From NCBI GenBank assembly GCA_022925895.1, contig JAKSYS010000881.1, positions 558,001 to 622,000 on the forward strand: a stretch of DNA of 64,000 nt, written 5' to 3'. This stretch comes from Fragilaria crotonensis (taxonomy: Eukaryota > Bacillariophyta > Fragilariophyceae > Fragilariales > Fragilariaceae). A program made the position numbers and the translations under genes. The notes beneath the pieces are model-generated. The model did not search any database and was not told where the DNA came from. It saw only the letters and a program-made list of their open reading frames with translations. Shown in pieces: positions 41,056 through 51,894 of the stretch. Each line of letters starts with the position of its first letter. Positions within the stretch are counted from its first letter, which is position 1.

Positions 41056-42086
41056 CCAATCTGGTTTCTTTGGGCGATCCCCTTCCCTTTGATGGCTTTC
41101 TTAGCTGGAGTTGAATACTTTGCAGCGAGAGCCACGAGTTTGCTTTCGTGAGTCTGTGGAGCGTTGTAGGTACCCTCCTGAACGAGCATTTGGTATGATT
41201 TCTGAGCCGAAATCATCAAGATTGGTAACGTGAGCAACTTCGGGTCTGCCTCTGCCTTGATCTTCTGAAGTTTGATGGCGAGTAAGAAGTCTTGATCGGG
41301 GCAAATGAGGTATGCCTTCATGACGTGCATGTAGATGAAAAGTACGTCATCGTGCGTTTCCTCGCCGCCTTGACGAAGCTTCCTGAGCAACTCGGAGACA
41401 TACTTGTTGAACTCCACGACATTGTAGTCAATGCTGACCATGAATTGCTCGAGTTCACCAAGTTGCGCTCGTACGAAGAAGTTGGTAGATGCCGTTTCCA
41501 CTTCGCAATCCAGAAGAAGGACTTTGATGAGGAGTGCAGCAGACGGCTCTCCGTTGTGATTGTAGGAGTACTGAGAACTCCTGAGTGCCTTGCTCCCTTC
41601 GGTGTCTAGGCTGTTCAGGATGCATTGCAACATGAGGTAGTTGTCTTGGGCCATCCTGGACTGCATTCCCAGGTAAGAGTTGGTGGAAGCAATTACGTTC
41701 TCCATGGTGAGCGCGCGATTCTGAAGGATCACATTGCATGCCTTGCCTTCGTTGTCGTTGATCATGATCAACGAGTTCCAATTGTAATCTTTGGCGCGCA
41801 TGAGGAGCTCATCGAGCATGGGGCGTAGAGTGGCAATGGTTCCGTCGTGCTTGGTGTTCAAAGAGTCCGTTGCCGTCTTGTAGATTTTGGCATCCTTCGC
41901 CTTGGAGTAGTCGTAGAGATCGGTGACAGCCTGAGCTGGGGTCAGGGCGAACACGATGAGAGATGGCGCGTCGGGGACGCGTCCTTCTGGGTTGAGGGCC
42001 GCAACTGGCGGACCAGCGTACGGAGGTGGTGGGTCTGGGACTGCCGTGGTGCCCACGGCACCGGTTGGATCAATGACGGAGGTCAT
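40926..42086 (-). CDS. gag: Copia gag frame
   Basis: About 386 codons, starting at the ATG at 42086, 54 bp inside the 5' LTR. It encodes a helical capsid-like protein with a Pro-rich N-terminus. The end overlaps the pol frame. It looks intact. Confidence 0.82.
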   Translation of the reverse strand: MTSVIDPTGAVGTTAVPDPPPPYAGPPVAALNPEGRVPDAPSLIVFALTPAQAVTDLYDYSKAKDAKIYKTATDSLNTKHDGTIATLRPMLDELLMRAKDYNWNSLIMINDNEGKACNVILQNRALTMENVIASTNSYLGMQSRMAQDNYLMLQCILNSLDTEGSKALRSSQYSYNHNGEPSAALLIKVLLLDCEVETASTNFFVRAQLGELEQFMVSIDYNVVEFNKYVSELLRKLRQGGEETHDDVLFIYMHVMKAYLICPDQDFLLAIKLQKIKAEADPKLLTLPILMISAQKSYQMLVQEGTYNAPQTHESKLVALAAKYSTPAKKAIKGKGIAQRNQIGWQRDQQTTSQPSPWTASTTTGAATTRSGDSTRKSTATFDSSK

Positions 42087-42140
42087 CTTGAATGATCGGA
42101 AGTGAGCAGTGGTTTGAAAACTAACTGCGCAGAGGAAGCG

Positions 42141-42715
42141 TGTGGGATCCCGTGATACCTACCGATGCAGTAGATATTGAGATGAGAGTACTTTCGATAC
42201 AACCGGAGCAATCGAAAGAGGAAGTTGATAGATTTGGACTTTGTCGGAACAAAGTATATCTGTCGATGACTTGGCGCGTGGAGCGAGGCTTTACAAAATA
42301 CTTTATGGATAAAACTGTGATCTAGTTTGTGTATTTACATTGATAAACCCAGCTCGTATACTCTCGTAACTCTTTTGTAGAAAGCATACCAACATGTGAT
42401 TCAGATCCCGTGTCGTCCGTGGCCTCTCGGTATGTTTTCAAAGTATGGATCCAAACCGGATTGGCTCCACCAATGAGATGATTCCCGAACATGCAGATTC
42501 GTTGGTTCTCGGTGTGTGGATGGGTACGTCTCAATTTCCGACGCTCCCTCATTTCGATAAGCCTAAGTGTCGCGAATCACACATCAAACATATATTGTGA
42601 ACTTGACGGTCTTTTCGTCACGTGCCAGTTGAAGACCCTTTCAGACACACTCGATCGTTTCGACCGTGGGGATCGGATAGTGCCAGTAGCCCAGTGCTCG
42701 TCGTGCAATCCCACA
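42141..42715 (-). repeat. 5' LTR of the Copia element
   Basis: 575 bp, same sequence as the other LTR. It should hold the element promoter. The usual primer-binding position lies just inside, at about 42123-42140; I could not match it to a specific tRNA. Confidence 0.94.
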
Positions 42716-42720
42716 GGATC
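42716..42720. repeat. Target site duplication GGATC (right)
   Basis: Matches 36069-36073. Confidence 0.9.
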
Positions 42721-43092
42721 ATGTTTTCTCTGGTTGCAACTTGCAACCCTTGCCTTTGCGACAGACGTTGTATCTTGGCGGGGAGGAGCAACGGACGAAT
42801 GATCATGGTTTGGATGGATGCTTGTACTGCTTGATTGGACGGCCGTTCTATTTGACGTGACGGCTTTCGTGGCATTGCCGGCCGATTTGCACGTTTGAGA
42901 TAGAATTCGACAATTCGACGTCGAGGGGGATTTATAGCGATCGTTTCGTAAACAGTGACCCTATCGACTCATCTACTATGACTGCTCTAAGGATCCGTCC
43001 AGAAAACAAAGCGCATTGTTCACCGAAGGTCATCTCGGTATCGTTAGTTCTATGAATTGTCGTGCCCTACCTATCCTCGCCTCGAATGTGCA
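42721..43092. other. Intergenic flank of the Copia insertion, nothing recognised
   Basis: About 370 bp between the element and the 3' end of the lectin/GH99 gene. A frame that spans the LTR boundary is an accident of the insertion. Confidence 0.35.
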
Positions 43093-44844
43093 TCATCTTC
43101 GTCGTGGCGAAATCGAAATGTTGAGCGGTAAGTCAATCCCTTCATGGACGTGTTTCGCCGCTTCTCCGACCACTTGAAGGTACCAATCGCTCGGAAGATT
43201 TTGCCCATCCGCATCAAGAGTCAAGAATTGAGCTCCCGCTGGTGCATCCTCTCGTGTTGCTGCAACCTTAAAAATCGCAGTACCTTCGTCGACTTCGTCA
43301 AACATAGCGACGTAAACCATTGAGTTTCCAGCTGACAAGGCGTTATAGAGTTGATGCCACAAGAAGTTACCTGCCAGTCGAGGAATCTCGTTGAGCGGCT
43401 TGCCCTTTTGGTGAAACGACGAAAACCCAGGAAACACAACTGGGAGGTAGTCAATGCCTTCGCGTTCGCACTCCTTCACGTCAGGAATGATGTATTTTTC
43501 AAGAAAAAAATCGGTCGAGCGATCATTCATCCTTCCGACAGTCCATGGCGAGAGCACATCGAAGCGACGATAGATGCTCATCCACTCAGGCTCTCTTTTG
43601 GAGTCTCGACTAAGGTCGCGCCAACCTGCCGGAATTCCACCCACAAGTGTTGCCTTGTACTTGTCTGCCGCCTGGTATTGGAACCAATCGAGAATCGCCA
43701 ACGCCTGGGCAGGAGTGGCGTATCGATCATGAAACCCAAGGCCCCAAATCGTTAGCAAAGGACGACCTCGGTGATGCAAATACTGACTGCTCGCGGTAAC
43801 GTTCTGCTCGTCAACAAGGCGCATCCAGTCACTTATCAAATCCTCAACTAGCGTTTCGTTGTTGCCACTTCCAACGTCGTACATGACAGAAAATACTCTG
43901 CCATATTTTTCTGAACCGCTTCGAACATTTCTCAGGACCTTGTCCAAGATAGTGGGGTATTTTATTGCTGAGCCGATGAATCGCTGAAGGAAGAGACCAT
44001 CGATATTGTAGTCTTGCATCCAACGGCAGTGGCGTTCGACTGTTTTCGTCACGGATGCGCTGTAAACTGACGCTGGCAAGCCATTTAAAAATAACAATTC
44101 AGTCGGAAACAGTTCATCCTCGTCCAACTCAGACGCATCGGGCCATAAGTCGATTGCCAGTGTGTCGTTGTTTGGAGTTGTCAATGGAACGGACCAGTGT
44201 ACCCATTGATTCCAGCTTCCGTCTCCCTTGGCGTGAAACCATCCTTGATAACCAGTCATAACTTTGAGATACAACGAGTCTGGCATCACTCTACCTCTCG
44301 TGGCCACGGCGGTGGACCAAACGTATCCACGGTATGACGTGCGAACTGTCGCCACTCCGTCGTTGCCTACTACCAAACACGCATCATCGTTTCCTGGGTC
44401 GCCAGTGTTTGTTGACCAGATACGAGAGCCGTGACGATCGAGGAGCACGAGGTCACCATCTTTCTGCAACGTCGCGCTGCTCCCCGTACTTTCAGCCTTC
44501 CAGACGACGCTGGCATCCTCAAGGAATGCGAGGGTGCCATCCAATGACAATCCGAACTTAAACTGGCCATTTGGAGAGCAGATGTACGCACCTCTTCTCA
44601 GGAGCATCAATCCTGAAGTGGCTTCAATGCACCAAGATTCACCGTGAATGACACCCACGACAGGCACTTGCTGTGGGATCGGACTTATTGCAGTCATTTC
44701 TGGTGGAGAAGGCATTGGTGTCGGGCTGGGTAATTTTATGACGAGCGTTTGTGGCGGATCAGGTGATGATACCACTGGCTTTTCTGACGAAGGTTGTCTG
44801 GGCATTTGGGTCAGTCTCGGGATCGCAGAGAAGGCCATTCCCAA
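43093..44844 (-). CDS. B-lectin plus GH99/GH71-like glycoside hydrolase domain (C-terminal part)
   Basis: Up to 583 codons. A Pro/Ser linker leads to one bulb-type lectin domain (LMLLRRGAYICSPNGQFKFG, LQKDGDLVLLDRHG, IWSTNTG). A TIM-barrel hydrolase-like domain follows: KVMTGYQGWFHAKGDGSWNQ, DLWPDASELDEDELFPT, WMQDYNIDGLFLQRF, LLTIWGLGFHDRYATP and YVAMFDEVDEGTAIF. The last contains the acidic pair (FDEVDEGT) typical of GH99-like endo-mannosidase relatives. Predicted role: secreted glycan degradation or remodelling. It has no signal peptide of its own and overlaps the upstream lectin frame by 34 bp in another phase, so both are probably one gene joined by an unseen intron or by a one-base sequence difference near 44810-44850. 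Confidence 0.75.
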   Translation of the reverse strand: MGMAFSAIPRLTQMPRQPSSEKPVVSSPDPPQTLVIKLPSPTPMPSPPEMTAISPIPQQVPVVGVIHGESWCIEATSGLMLLRRGAYICSPNGQFKFGLSLDGTLAFLEDASVVWKAESTGSSATLQKDGDLVLLDRHGSRIWSTNTGDPGNDDACLVVGNDGVATVRTSYRGYVWSTAVATRGRVMPDSLYLKVMTGYQGWFHAKGDGSWNQWVHWSVPLTTPNNDTLAIDLWPDASELDEDELFPTELLFLNGLPASVYSASVTKTVERHCRWMQDYNIDGLFLQRFIGSAIKYPTILDKVLRNVRSGSEKYGRVFSVMYDVGSGNNETLVEDLISDWMRLVDEQNVTASSQYLHHRGRPLLTIWGLGFHDRYATPAQALAILDWFQYQAADKYKATLVGGIPAGWRDLSRDSKREPEWMSIYRRFDVLSPWTVGRMNDRSTDFFLEKYIIPDVKECEREGIDYLPVVFPGFSSFHQKGKPLNEIPRLAGNFLWHQLYNALSAGNSMVYVAMFDEVDEGTAIFKVAATREDAPAGAQFLTLDADGQNLPSDWYLQVVGEAAKHVHEGIDLPLNISISPRRR

Positions 44845-46302
44845 GGGAAAAATGTAGGCAGTTGTGCGGGACTTGGAGTTGGCACCACGGAATTTTCTGA
44901 GTCAGGAGACGCTGAACTTGATGTAGGGCTGATCAAAGCTACCTCCGGCTGTCCAGAAACGGACGAAATCTGCGTTTGAGTCGGAATAGGCGATGGCACT
45001 GGTCGCTGGATATGGGTTCTAGATGGCGGGCGATTATTGGCCATCAAGCCCATGGCTTTTTTCCCTCCAACTTTCCACAGCACTTTGCCAGAAGACGAAA
45101 GTAGTTGCGGCTGACCGTCGTTACCAAGACGCAAAGAGGCCCCCATACTCTGGGATGCCTTCGCGACCCATGATTCCTGATTGGTAGTATTGACTAGGAC
45201 CAGCTTGCCATTCTCTCGAAGTTGCATTTGCGCTCCTGCTCCAGGCCGAAATGCGCCAGCGGACCACCGAAGAGAGTTGTACTCCCAAAGCGACAAACCC
45301 CCGTCAAAAACTCCGAATCGAAATTGCGCACTTTCTGAACAGATGAACTGTCCCTCTTGAAGGATTATGCTCCCGTTCACTTGCTTCTGACAGAGCGACT
45401 TCGGCGGATTTGGAGCAACCGCCCACTTGCGACTCCCGCCAGGACTCGCAATTGTGCAAGTTCCGGAGTCACTCAGTGAAATGGATGCTTGGCCCACTAG
45501 ATTTGGCGCGACTAGAGTCGACCACACAACCTGGTTGCTAGAATTTCTCAGCACCAAATTTCCGTCCTTCTGGAAGAGAAGAACTCGATTGTTCCCCGGG
45601 CAGCAGTTTTCAATGGACCAGACTTCATCGCCTCTATCAAACAAGCCGAACTTTCCGTTCACGTCGATGCCGAAGAAGAAGCGCTTGTTGGATGAGCAAA
45701 GAAATTGTCCGGCTTTCAGTGTGACGGGTCCGGTGCTCCCTCTGATGCAAGCGTTTACTTTCGGGGAAGTAGGAAGTGTTGTCAAAGTTCCGTCACCTCC
45801 AATTGATGGAGTGATCGTTAGCATTTTGCCGTTTCCCTTGTTCATAATGGTGACGCTTCCGTCATTGTGGAGAGATACCCTGGTGTCTGAAACCTTCCCA
45901 GCCGTGCGCGAGCTCCATTGAATCCCCAAATCATTCCGCACGACGAAATTTCCATCCTTCTGGATCGTTGCGACGGCGTGTGAGCTTCTACAGCACGTCC
46001 CAGCTGACCATACCTGGATGAAACCACACCGCACCTCAAGATTGCCGTCACCCGAGAGTCCGAACGTGTGAACTCCGTCACCAGAGCAAATGTGATCGCC
46101 GGGAAAAAGGACCGTAAGTTTACCAATGGTAGCGTTGCAGTTGCTTGCGGTTGGAATTGCGTCCACCCCTGCTAACGCTGCAGACAGGGCAGTGACGATG
46201 GGCTCTATCGTAGCATTCTTCCTGGTCTGTTACTTATCAGGGTTAGAAGAAGGAAGCAGAAGAGCAAACGATGCTGTAATTGGCACCTCAACACACCTTC
46301 AT
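44811..46302 (-). CDS. Secreted multi-domain bulb-type lectin (N-terminal part of a lectin-GH99 protein?)
   Basis: The frame 46226-44811 encodes three bulb-type (B-)lectin domains, each with a start like VLFPGDHICSGDGVHTFGLS and a repeat like ATIQKDGNFVVRNDLGIQWS, typical of mannose-binding beta-prism II lectins. The frame lacks an ATG. A 70-bp intron (46227-46296, GTGTGT...AGTAACAG) would join a two-codon first exon, ATG AAG at 46302-46297, giving MKTRKNATIEPIVTALSAAL, a good signal peptide. That exon is inferred. The C-terminus is a Pro/Ser/Thr-rich linker that runs into the overlapping downstream frame. Predicted role: carbohydrate binding at the cell surface or outside the cell. The gene is head-to-head with the secreted M6 peptidase. 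Confidence 0.7.
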
Positions 46303-47292
46303 TCGGCTGCTTGGTGACGGCCGACGAACTGCATCTCGACGTTGCAAGTCCGCGTTTATGAATGCCGAGAAAAGCACGAAGCAATTGAACCATCCTTCAA
46401 TCATGGCAGCTACGTCCTGCTTTATGGTATTTCGTTTAATTCAGAATATAAGATGTGCCATTAGAAACGTGGACTCGGAGTGTCTCGAAGTCTCAATTGG
46501 AATTTTTGTCTTGCACGACGAGGACTATCACGCATCGAGTTCCATTGCAACTCCTCTTGCCTGTGGTACAATACTATGCAAAGCAGATGCCGTGGAGGTT
46601 CGGGTCCGTCATTATGGTCAGATAACTTGACAGCACGAGCGGTGAGAGACCCATGAGCGAGATATGACGGGCTCCGAAGGTGACAACGACAATGGTCGCG
46701 GTGATGGGCAATCAATCAACAATACAAGCGGGCACTTACAAGATCATGAAAACATTTACATGTGAAATTGTTGGAGCGAAGACTCCGCCCCGTGAATCCC
46801 GCAGGATTCAGCATTTTATTGTATTGCATGATGCGTCGCAGTGCTGTCGCCACTTCCATTACGCAAGAGTCGACCAAAGTTGAACATACGCCATAAAGCC
46901 AAGTAACAGATGCAAGAAAACTCCTGCACCACACGTGAAGTGGTAGTATCTTTCTGACTTGGAGGAGTTGCATTGGTGCGACTCGGTGCTTCCATGGAAG
47001 CACATGGTTTTGTGCATCGACCATCTGCAGTAAATTTCAGTTTCAAAATCAGCTTCTAACTGAAGCCGGCAAGTTGCCATCCGCCGCCTAAGGCTTCCTA
47101 GCACAAGCTTCGATGGAACAAAGCACTCCGTATATGATCTATTTCGGCAGCGTTCCATAGGTTTCCACCTTCCACCATTTTGAATGTCACAAACTAGGAT
47201 CACACAAATCCTATCGTAGTCGGTCTGTTCATTGTGTATCAGCAGCGCATCACTATCACTTAGTACAAGGACTTGGCTTGAAAGGCTGGACC
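46303..47292. promoter_or_regulatory. Long divergent spacer between two secreted-protein genes
   Basis: About 990 bp between the lectin gene and the M6 peptidase gene. An open frame on the minus strand (46859-47359) overlaps the peptidase's first exon and has no domain, so I do not call it. No repeat or RNA gene is seen. Confidence 0.35.
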
Positions 47293-50200
47293 ATGAATAC
47301 GTCATTGTGAGTTTTATAAACGATGAAGAAGCTAAGTTGGTTGAAGGAGCGCTTAGCAATCAACTTACCCACATACCCATTGCAGAGTTCTCATCGTGAA
47401 AACGGTATTAGCTGCCTTACTGGGTGTTCCATGGTTGACCTTCGGCAACTTAAAATATGTTGACGGCATGAGTGCAAACCCAAAACCATTTCGAGAGCGT
47501 CAGCCAACGGGAGACTTGACTCCAAAACTATTCCTGAGAGGCAACCCGAAGTTTCATTACATGACAGACTCCAACGGGTTCACAGTGATGCAAAATGAAA
47601 ACAAAACTTTTGTATTCGCCGCTGTGGACGAGTCAGGGGTTAGCTTGGTTCCAACGGATATGGTTGTTGGAGCAACTAATCCCTTAGATATCAACATGGT
47701 GCCCAACGCACTGCCTAACTCCACCATGCAGGCAGCGATGTGTGGTCGTTTGTGTGAACTCAACGACGCGCCGGTCACGTCCTCAATGCTTCCGGATGTC
47801 AACGTGACGACCACCGTGTCGGGAAGGGATGCAATTCGAAAGAATCTAGTCCTTCTTGTTCGATTCGCTGACCACGCAACTAGAAAATTGCCACCAATAT
47901 CAGACTTCAACGAGCTATTCAACAATGTCCTCCAAGGATCGGCAATCGCTCAAACAGGGGGGGTTCGTCAATACCTTCTCTTGAATTCGTATGGATCGCT
48001 TGACTTGCATTCTGTGATACATGGGTGGGTTGACTTGCCAGAGGCTGAGGCCTACTACGCGGACGGCCAAAGCGGTTTGAGCGATGCATTTCCAAGAGCA
48101 TTATTCCACGCATTGGATGCAATAGATGAGGGCGATTTCCCGTGGAGCGATTTAGACCAAAATGGCGACGGTGTCATCGATTCCTTGACGTTGATCCACT
48201 CGGGATATGCTGCTGAATGGGGCCAAACTGACTCCAATGGCCAACCGATGACCAATCGAATCTGGTCACATCACTGGACCTTGCCGCGATCAAGACGGTG
48301 GAAGAGTAGCTCCGGCCTTCAAGTAGACAAGTACATCACATGTCCAGGGCTCTGGGATACGCAAGGGTCCGAGATTGGCCACGTTGGCGTCATCGTGCAT
48401 GAACTTGGGCATTCTCTTGGATTGCCTGACTTGTATGGATCTGGGAACATGCTAGAGGACAACGGCATCGGGTCCTATGGTGTTATGGGAAACTCGTGGG
48501 GATTCGACAACACACAAATGTACCCTCCAAATTTGTGCCCTTGGAGCAAAATGGTTCTTGGTTGGTCGCGCCCATACGTGATATCACGTGGAGGAGATTT
48601 TGCCATCGACTCGTCTGCCTTCGCGGACCAGGTGTATAGAATTGATCTTGGTAGGTCGGAATATCTCCTGATTGAGAACCGACAGCCACTTTCGTTCGAC
48701 GCCAAACTTCCCTCAGGAGGCTTAGCTATTTGGCATATCGATGAAGCTGCCACCAATTTGGTCCCGGGTTTCCCGAATCAAGTTGGATGGCCACAGAATG
48801 GGAAGCATTATAAGGTTGCTCTGCTACAGGCTGACGGTAAATACGATCTTGAACAAGCGATAAACTCAGGGGACAGTGGTGACTTGTTCTATGCAGGAGG
48901 CCAATCGAGGTTAGGTCCTTCATTTAAGGGAAGCAAGCCTCCCAATACTGATGGATACCAAGGAGGGCTCATCGTGCAGTCTGGGGTGACCATTGAGAAA
49001 ATCAGTGCGTCCTCGAGTCGCATGAAATTCACTGTGTCGTTTGCGAATAAGGCAGTGCCATCACTCGCGCCATCCCCGTTGCCTACTGGAACACTTCCAT
49101 CTAGCAACAAAGAACTCGTGGCCGGTTTTCAGGCCGGAACTGGCGGAGCGGGGAACATGTTTGATGTTGTGGCCAGGAAGGACCTTGTTTTGACCGAAGT
49201 GGAGATCCACACTTATTCCACCACTTTTCTCGATGTTGAAATTTGGACAAGGCTTGGTACCTTTCAAGGTAATGAAAACGAGCGATCGCGTTGGGATCTT
49301 ATCAAGTCGGAAAGGGTCCTGGGGAGAGGAGCTGGGAAAGGAACGCGAATTCGCGTTCCAAACGTCGAAACTCGAGCCCAACAGACGAGATCCTTCTACA
49401 TAACTGCGGCAAATGGAGGGAGCCTCGCCTACAGCAAGGGGTCTGCAGTTGGTGCAGTTTACGCGTCAAACGAAGACCTTCAAATCCTTGAAGGTGTTAG
49501 CAAAGCATACCAATTCGGAACAACTTATCCCAATCGACGATGGAATGGAGTGCTAAGATATGAAGTCGGCATTCGCACTCCGCATCCGGCGTCTTCCACG
49601 AGACAGCCGACAGCCCTGTCGTTGGCGCCATCCGAATCGCCAAGTATAAACCCTTGGCTAAACGAAACGTCCTTAACGACAACTTGGGATGGTGGGACTG
49701 CGCAAGATGGAAACATGTTTGATATAATGCCGCTCAGGACGATTATAATCACAGGCTTCGAACTCCATATTTCGTTCACAGAGGACGTCACCGTTGAGAT
49801 ATACACCAAAACAGACAGTTTCAGGGGGCACGAAACTGTGTGCTCTGATTGGACAAAGATAGCTCGAGTGACCTTGATTGGCAAGGGGAAGGGATCAATC
49901 ACGTCCATACCACCGAACTCTTTCGCCCCGATCCCATCTGAACGATTTCAAATACGCTCGTTCTACATCACAGTCGTCTCCAGCAAGCCGGGTGGGCTCA
50001 CATACACAAAAGGCGACGGATCTGGGTCTCCTATAGGCCAGGACGACAATCTGATGGTGTTTCAAGGTGTTGGAAGTCGTTACCCATGCTTGAGTGCATT
50101 CCCCGGTCGAATCTGGAATGGAGCCATCCATTACACTGTGGTTGAACAACCGCTTGACATCAAGACCAACTTTTTCGGCGGGAATCAAGCTGCTGGAAAT

Positions 50201-50620
50201 ATGTTCGACGTTCTCGCCAACAAGGCTATGAAGATAGTCGGTCTGGAAGTGCATGTTGCGTCCAAGTCGGAGTTGTCGCTTGAGCTCTTCATCAAAGCTG
50301 GAAGCTACACAGGGCATGAGAATCGTCGCGATTCGTGGAGTCGAGTTGCGAACGTTACACTAGTGGGCAGCGGAACAGGGCAGCGCACAATCGTTCCTGC
50401 TAATGCTTTCGCACCAGTCCTAATCGGCAAGAACAGCAGCGTTGCTTTCTATGTGACCGTCAAAGGACGTGACATGCGATACTCCCGAGGAGAGGAATTC
50501 TCCATCGCAGCATCAAACGACGACATGACGGTAACCAAAGGTATTGGCAAGGATTACCCATTTGGAGCGTCATACCTGGACCGCGTTTGGAACGGAGCGC
50601 TTAGGTATTATATTGTTTGA
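47293..50620 (+). CDS. Secreted M6-family metallopeptidase with three C-terminal repeat modules
   Basis: The first exon is tiny, 47293-47306 (ATG AAT ACG TCA TT), then a 79-bp intron (GTGAGT...TTGCAG), then 47386-50620; 1082 aa. The join yields the signal peptide MNTSLVLIVKTVLAALLG. The catalytic domain has VRQYLLLNSYGSLDL, DLDQNGDGVIDSLTLIHSGY and the zinc site VIVHELGHSLGLPDLYGSG at about residue 340, followed by GSYGVMGNSWG; this is the M6 (immune-inhibitor-A-like) pattern. The last half carries three modules of about 150 aa, each opening AGNMFDV/QDGNMFDI and containing a GxFxGxE...W segment and a final WNGxxxYxV. Pro/Ser linkers separate them. I do not recognise the module; substrate or wall binding is a guess. 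The stop is 13 bp from the convergent neighbour. Confidence 0.88.
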
Positions 50621-50633
50621 AGATATCCTCTTT

Positions 50634-51528
50634 TCAATTCATCGCTTGCAGTTGCGACTTTAGTAGCTTTCTCCTATTTCTAGAATACTCGCCATGCTGC
50701 TTCATGTCGAGTATCTCATTCTCCAACTGTTGGATCTCAATCAGTCGATTAAGCTGGAATGTAACGATCTGTCTTGCAACGTGAGACTGTGAGAAGCGAG
50801 GCAACAGGTAGCGAATGCCGAACGTTCTCGATTCAAACATCAGGGAAGGGTCGTAAGATGCCTTTCCTTCCTTGTCGGGCTTCGTGTTTTCCAAAGGAGC
50901 ATCAACATCGATGACATATCGTTTGTGAAAACCATAAGTTGTTTTGATGTCGGGAGGTACTTCCTTCCAAACCTTGATCTCGGTAATCGTTGTGGCTTCT
51001 TTTTTCACGCGATCCAGCATTAAATCAAAAGGACTGTAGAGGTAAGTCTTCGACCAGGCCAGAGCGACGTGGTCCGCTTGGTTTCCTCCACACCAAATGC
51101 ATGCGTCTGGACTATACTGATCACATGGATAAAGCAGCTGGAGAAGGGATCCTGGAGGAATCAACATGAACTGTCATTCACATTGAAGACATCTGTGAGT
51201 TGTATCTTGTTCGGGGTGGGCGAAACAAATCATCGTGAAATTGATGACAACTTACTTCCCGACCGCCTCGGCCCTCATATTTACAATTCTTGCACAAGTG
51301 TTGGCATAGACCATGTAGGCCGGCTGACACAACGTGCCAAACATAAAAACCACAAGCTTTGCGTTTTGATGAAAACAATGCCTCCTGCTGGTTGTCTTGT
51401 TTCAATGGCTTTCTTACAAGGATGTTTCTACGGGGAGGACTGGAGGCATGTATAAACGAGAGCTTTAACCAGAGCAATAGGATTGCCAATATCAAGCTAT
51501 AGGTTAAGTTACGAGACCACATCGTCAT
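50634..51528 (-). CDS. Small type II membrane protein, function unknown
   Basis: Exon 1 (51528-51256) and exon 2 (51170-50634) are joined across an 85-bp phase-0 intron (GTAAGTTG...AATGACAG); 269 aa. The N-terminus MTMWSRNLTYSLILAILLLW is a signal anchor. A Cys-rich stretch follows (GLCQHLCKNCKYEG), then PCDQYSPDACIWCGG, then a mixed alpha/beta region and a basic C-terminal helix. The topology and the paired Cys fit a Golgi or secretory-pathway luminal enzyme, such as a glycosyltransferase, but no catalytic motif is recognised. The splice join is supported by consensus, phase and frame. It lies tail-to-tail with the M6 peptidase (13 bp). Confidence 0.55.
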
Positions 51529-51894
51529 TCGAGACCAGCTGAGAACGTTAGTTGATGCGATTATGGATGTGACACGGGGACAGATTTTCTTCCTTGTGAC
51601 AACTCCAATTCCTCTCTCTATTCTCAAAAAGCTAAATGCATTCGTGCGATTGTGACAATGTACACTGTGCACTATTCCTGGTACTCTAGTACTCCGTACT
51701 GGATACTTGGAGTGAAGTGTACCGGTACTGGTTTAACATACAGTACCTGGTACGGTAAAAGTGATCAATAATGAGCACTGAGCACTGAGCAAAGCATGGT
51801 CAACATGTAACCACATAAATGCAGGGGATTGAAGTCGTCCCCATTGCTTTACCATCTCATGGTTGTGTAGAGATAGTAATTGAATCGCTTAGAA
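51529..51894. promoter_or_regulatory. Divergent spacer with GTAC-rich island
   Basis: 366 bp. At 51680-51760 there are repeated GTAC motifs (ggtactctagtactccgtac, gtaccggtac, cagtacctggtac). A short direct repeat atgagcactgagcactgagc lies near 51770. It would serve two divergent promoters. Confidence 0.45.

Larger units (their letters stand above)
36074..42715 (-). mobile_element. Ty1/copia LTR retrotransposon, complete (6,642 bp)
   Basis: Two 575-bp LTRs in direct orientation, TGTGGG...CCCACA ends, flanked by the 5-bp duplication GGATC (36069-36073 and 42716-42720). The coding strand is minus, so the 5' LTR is at 42141-42715. Two long overlapping open frames follow in Copia order: gag, then pol with protease, integrase, reverse transcriptase and RNase H (integrase before RT defines Copia). 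It looks whole, with no break that I can see. The LTRs read as identical, so the insertion is very young. It resembles the CoDi-type Copia elements of diatoms (family knowledge). It sits in intergenic DNA between SMC2 and the lectin/GH99 gene. Confidence 0.95.

Noticed and set aside
42618-42875. A frame crossing the end of the 5' LTR
   Set aside because: It joins element and flank sequence by chance of the insertion.
46859-47359. A 166-codon frame on the minus strand
   Set aside because: It runs over the first exon and intron of the M6 peptidase and has no recognisable domain.
51353-51468. An additional intron in the type II membrane protein gene
   Set aside because: A 73-bp candidate exists, but the simple two-exon model already keeps one frame with a phase-0 join at consensus sites, so the extra intron is not needed.
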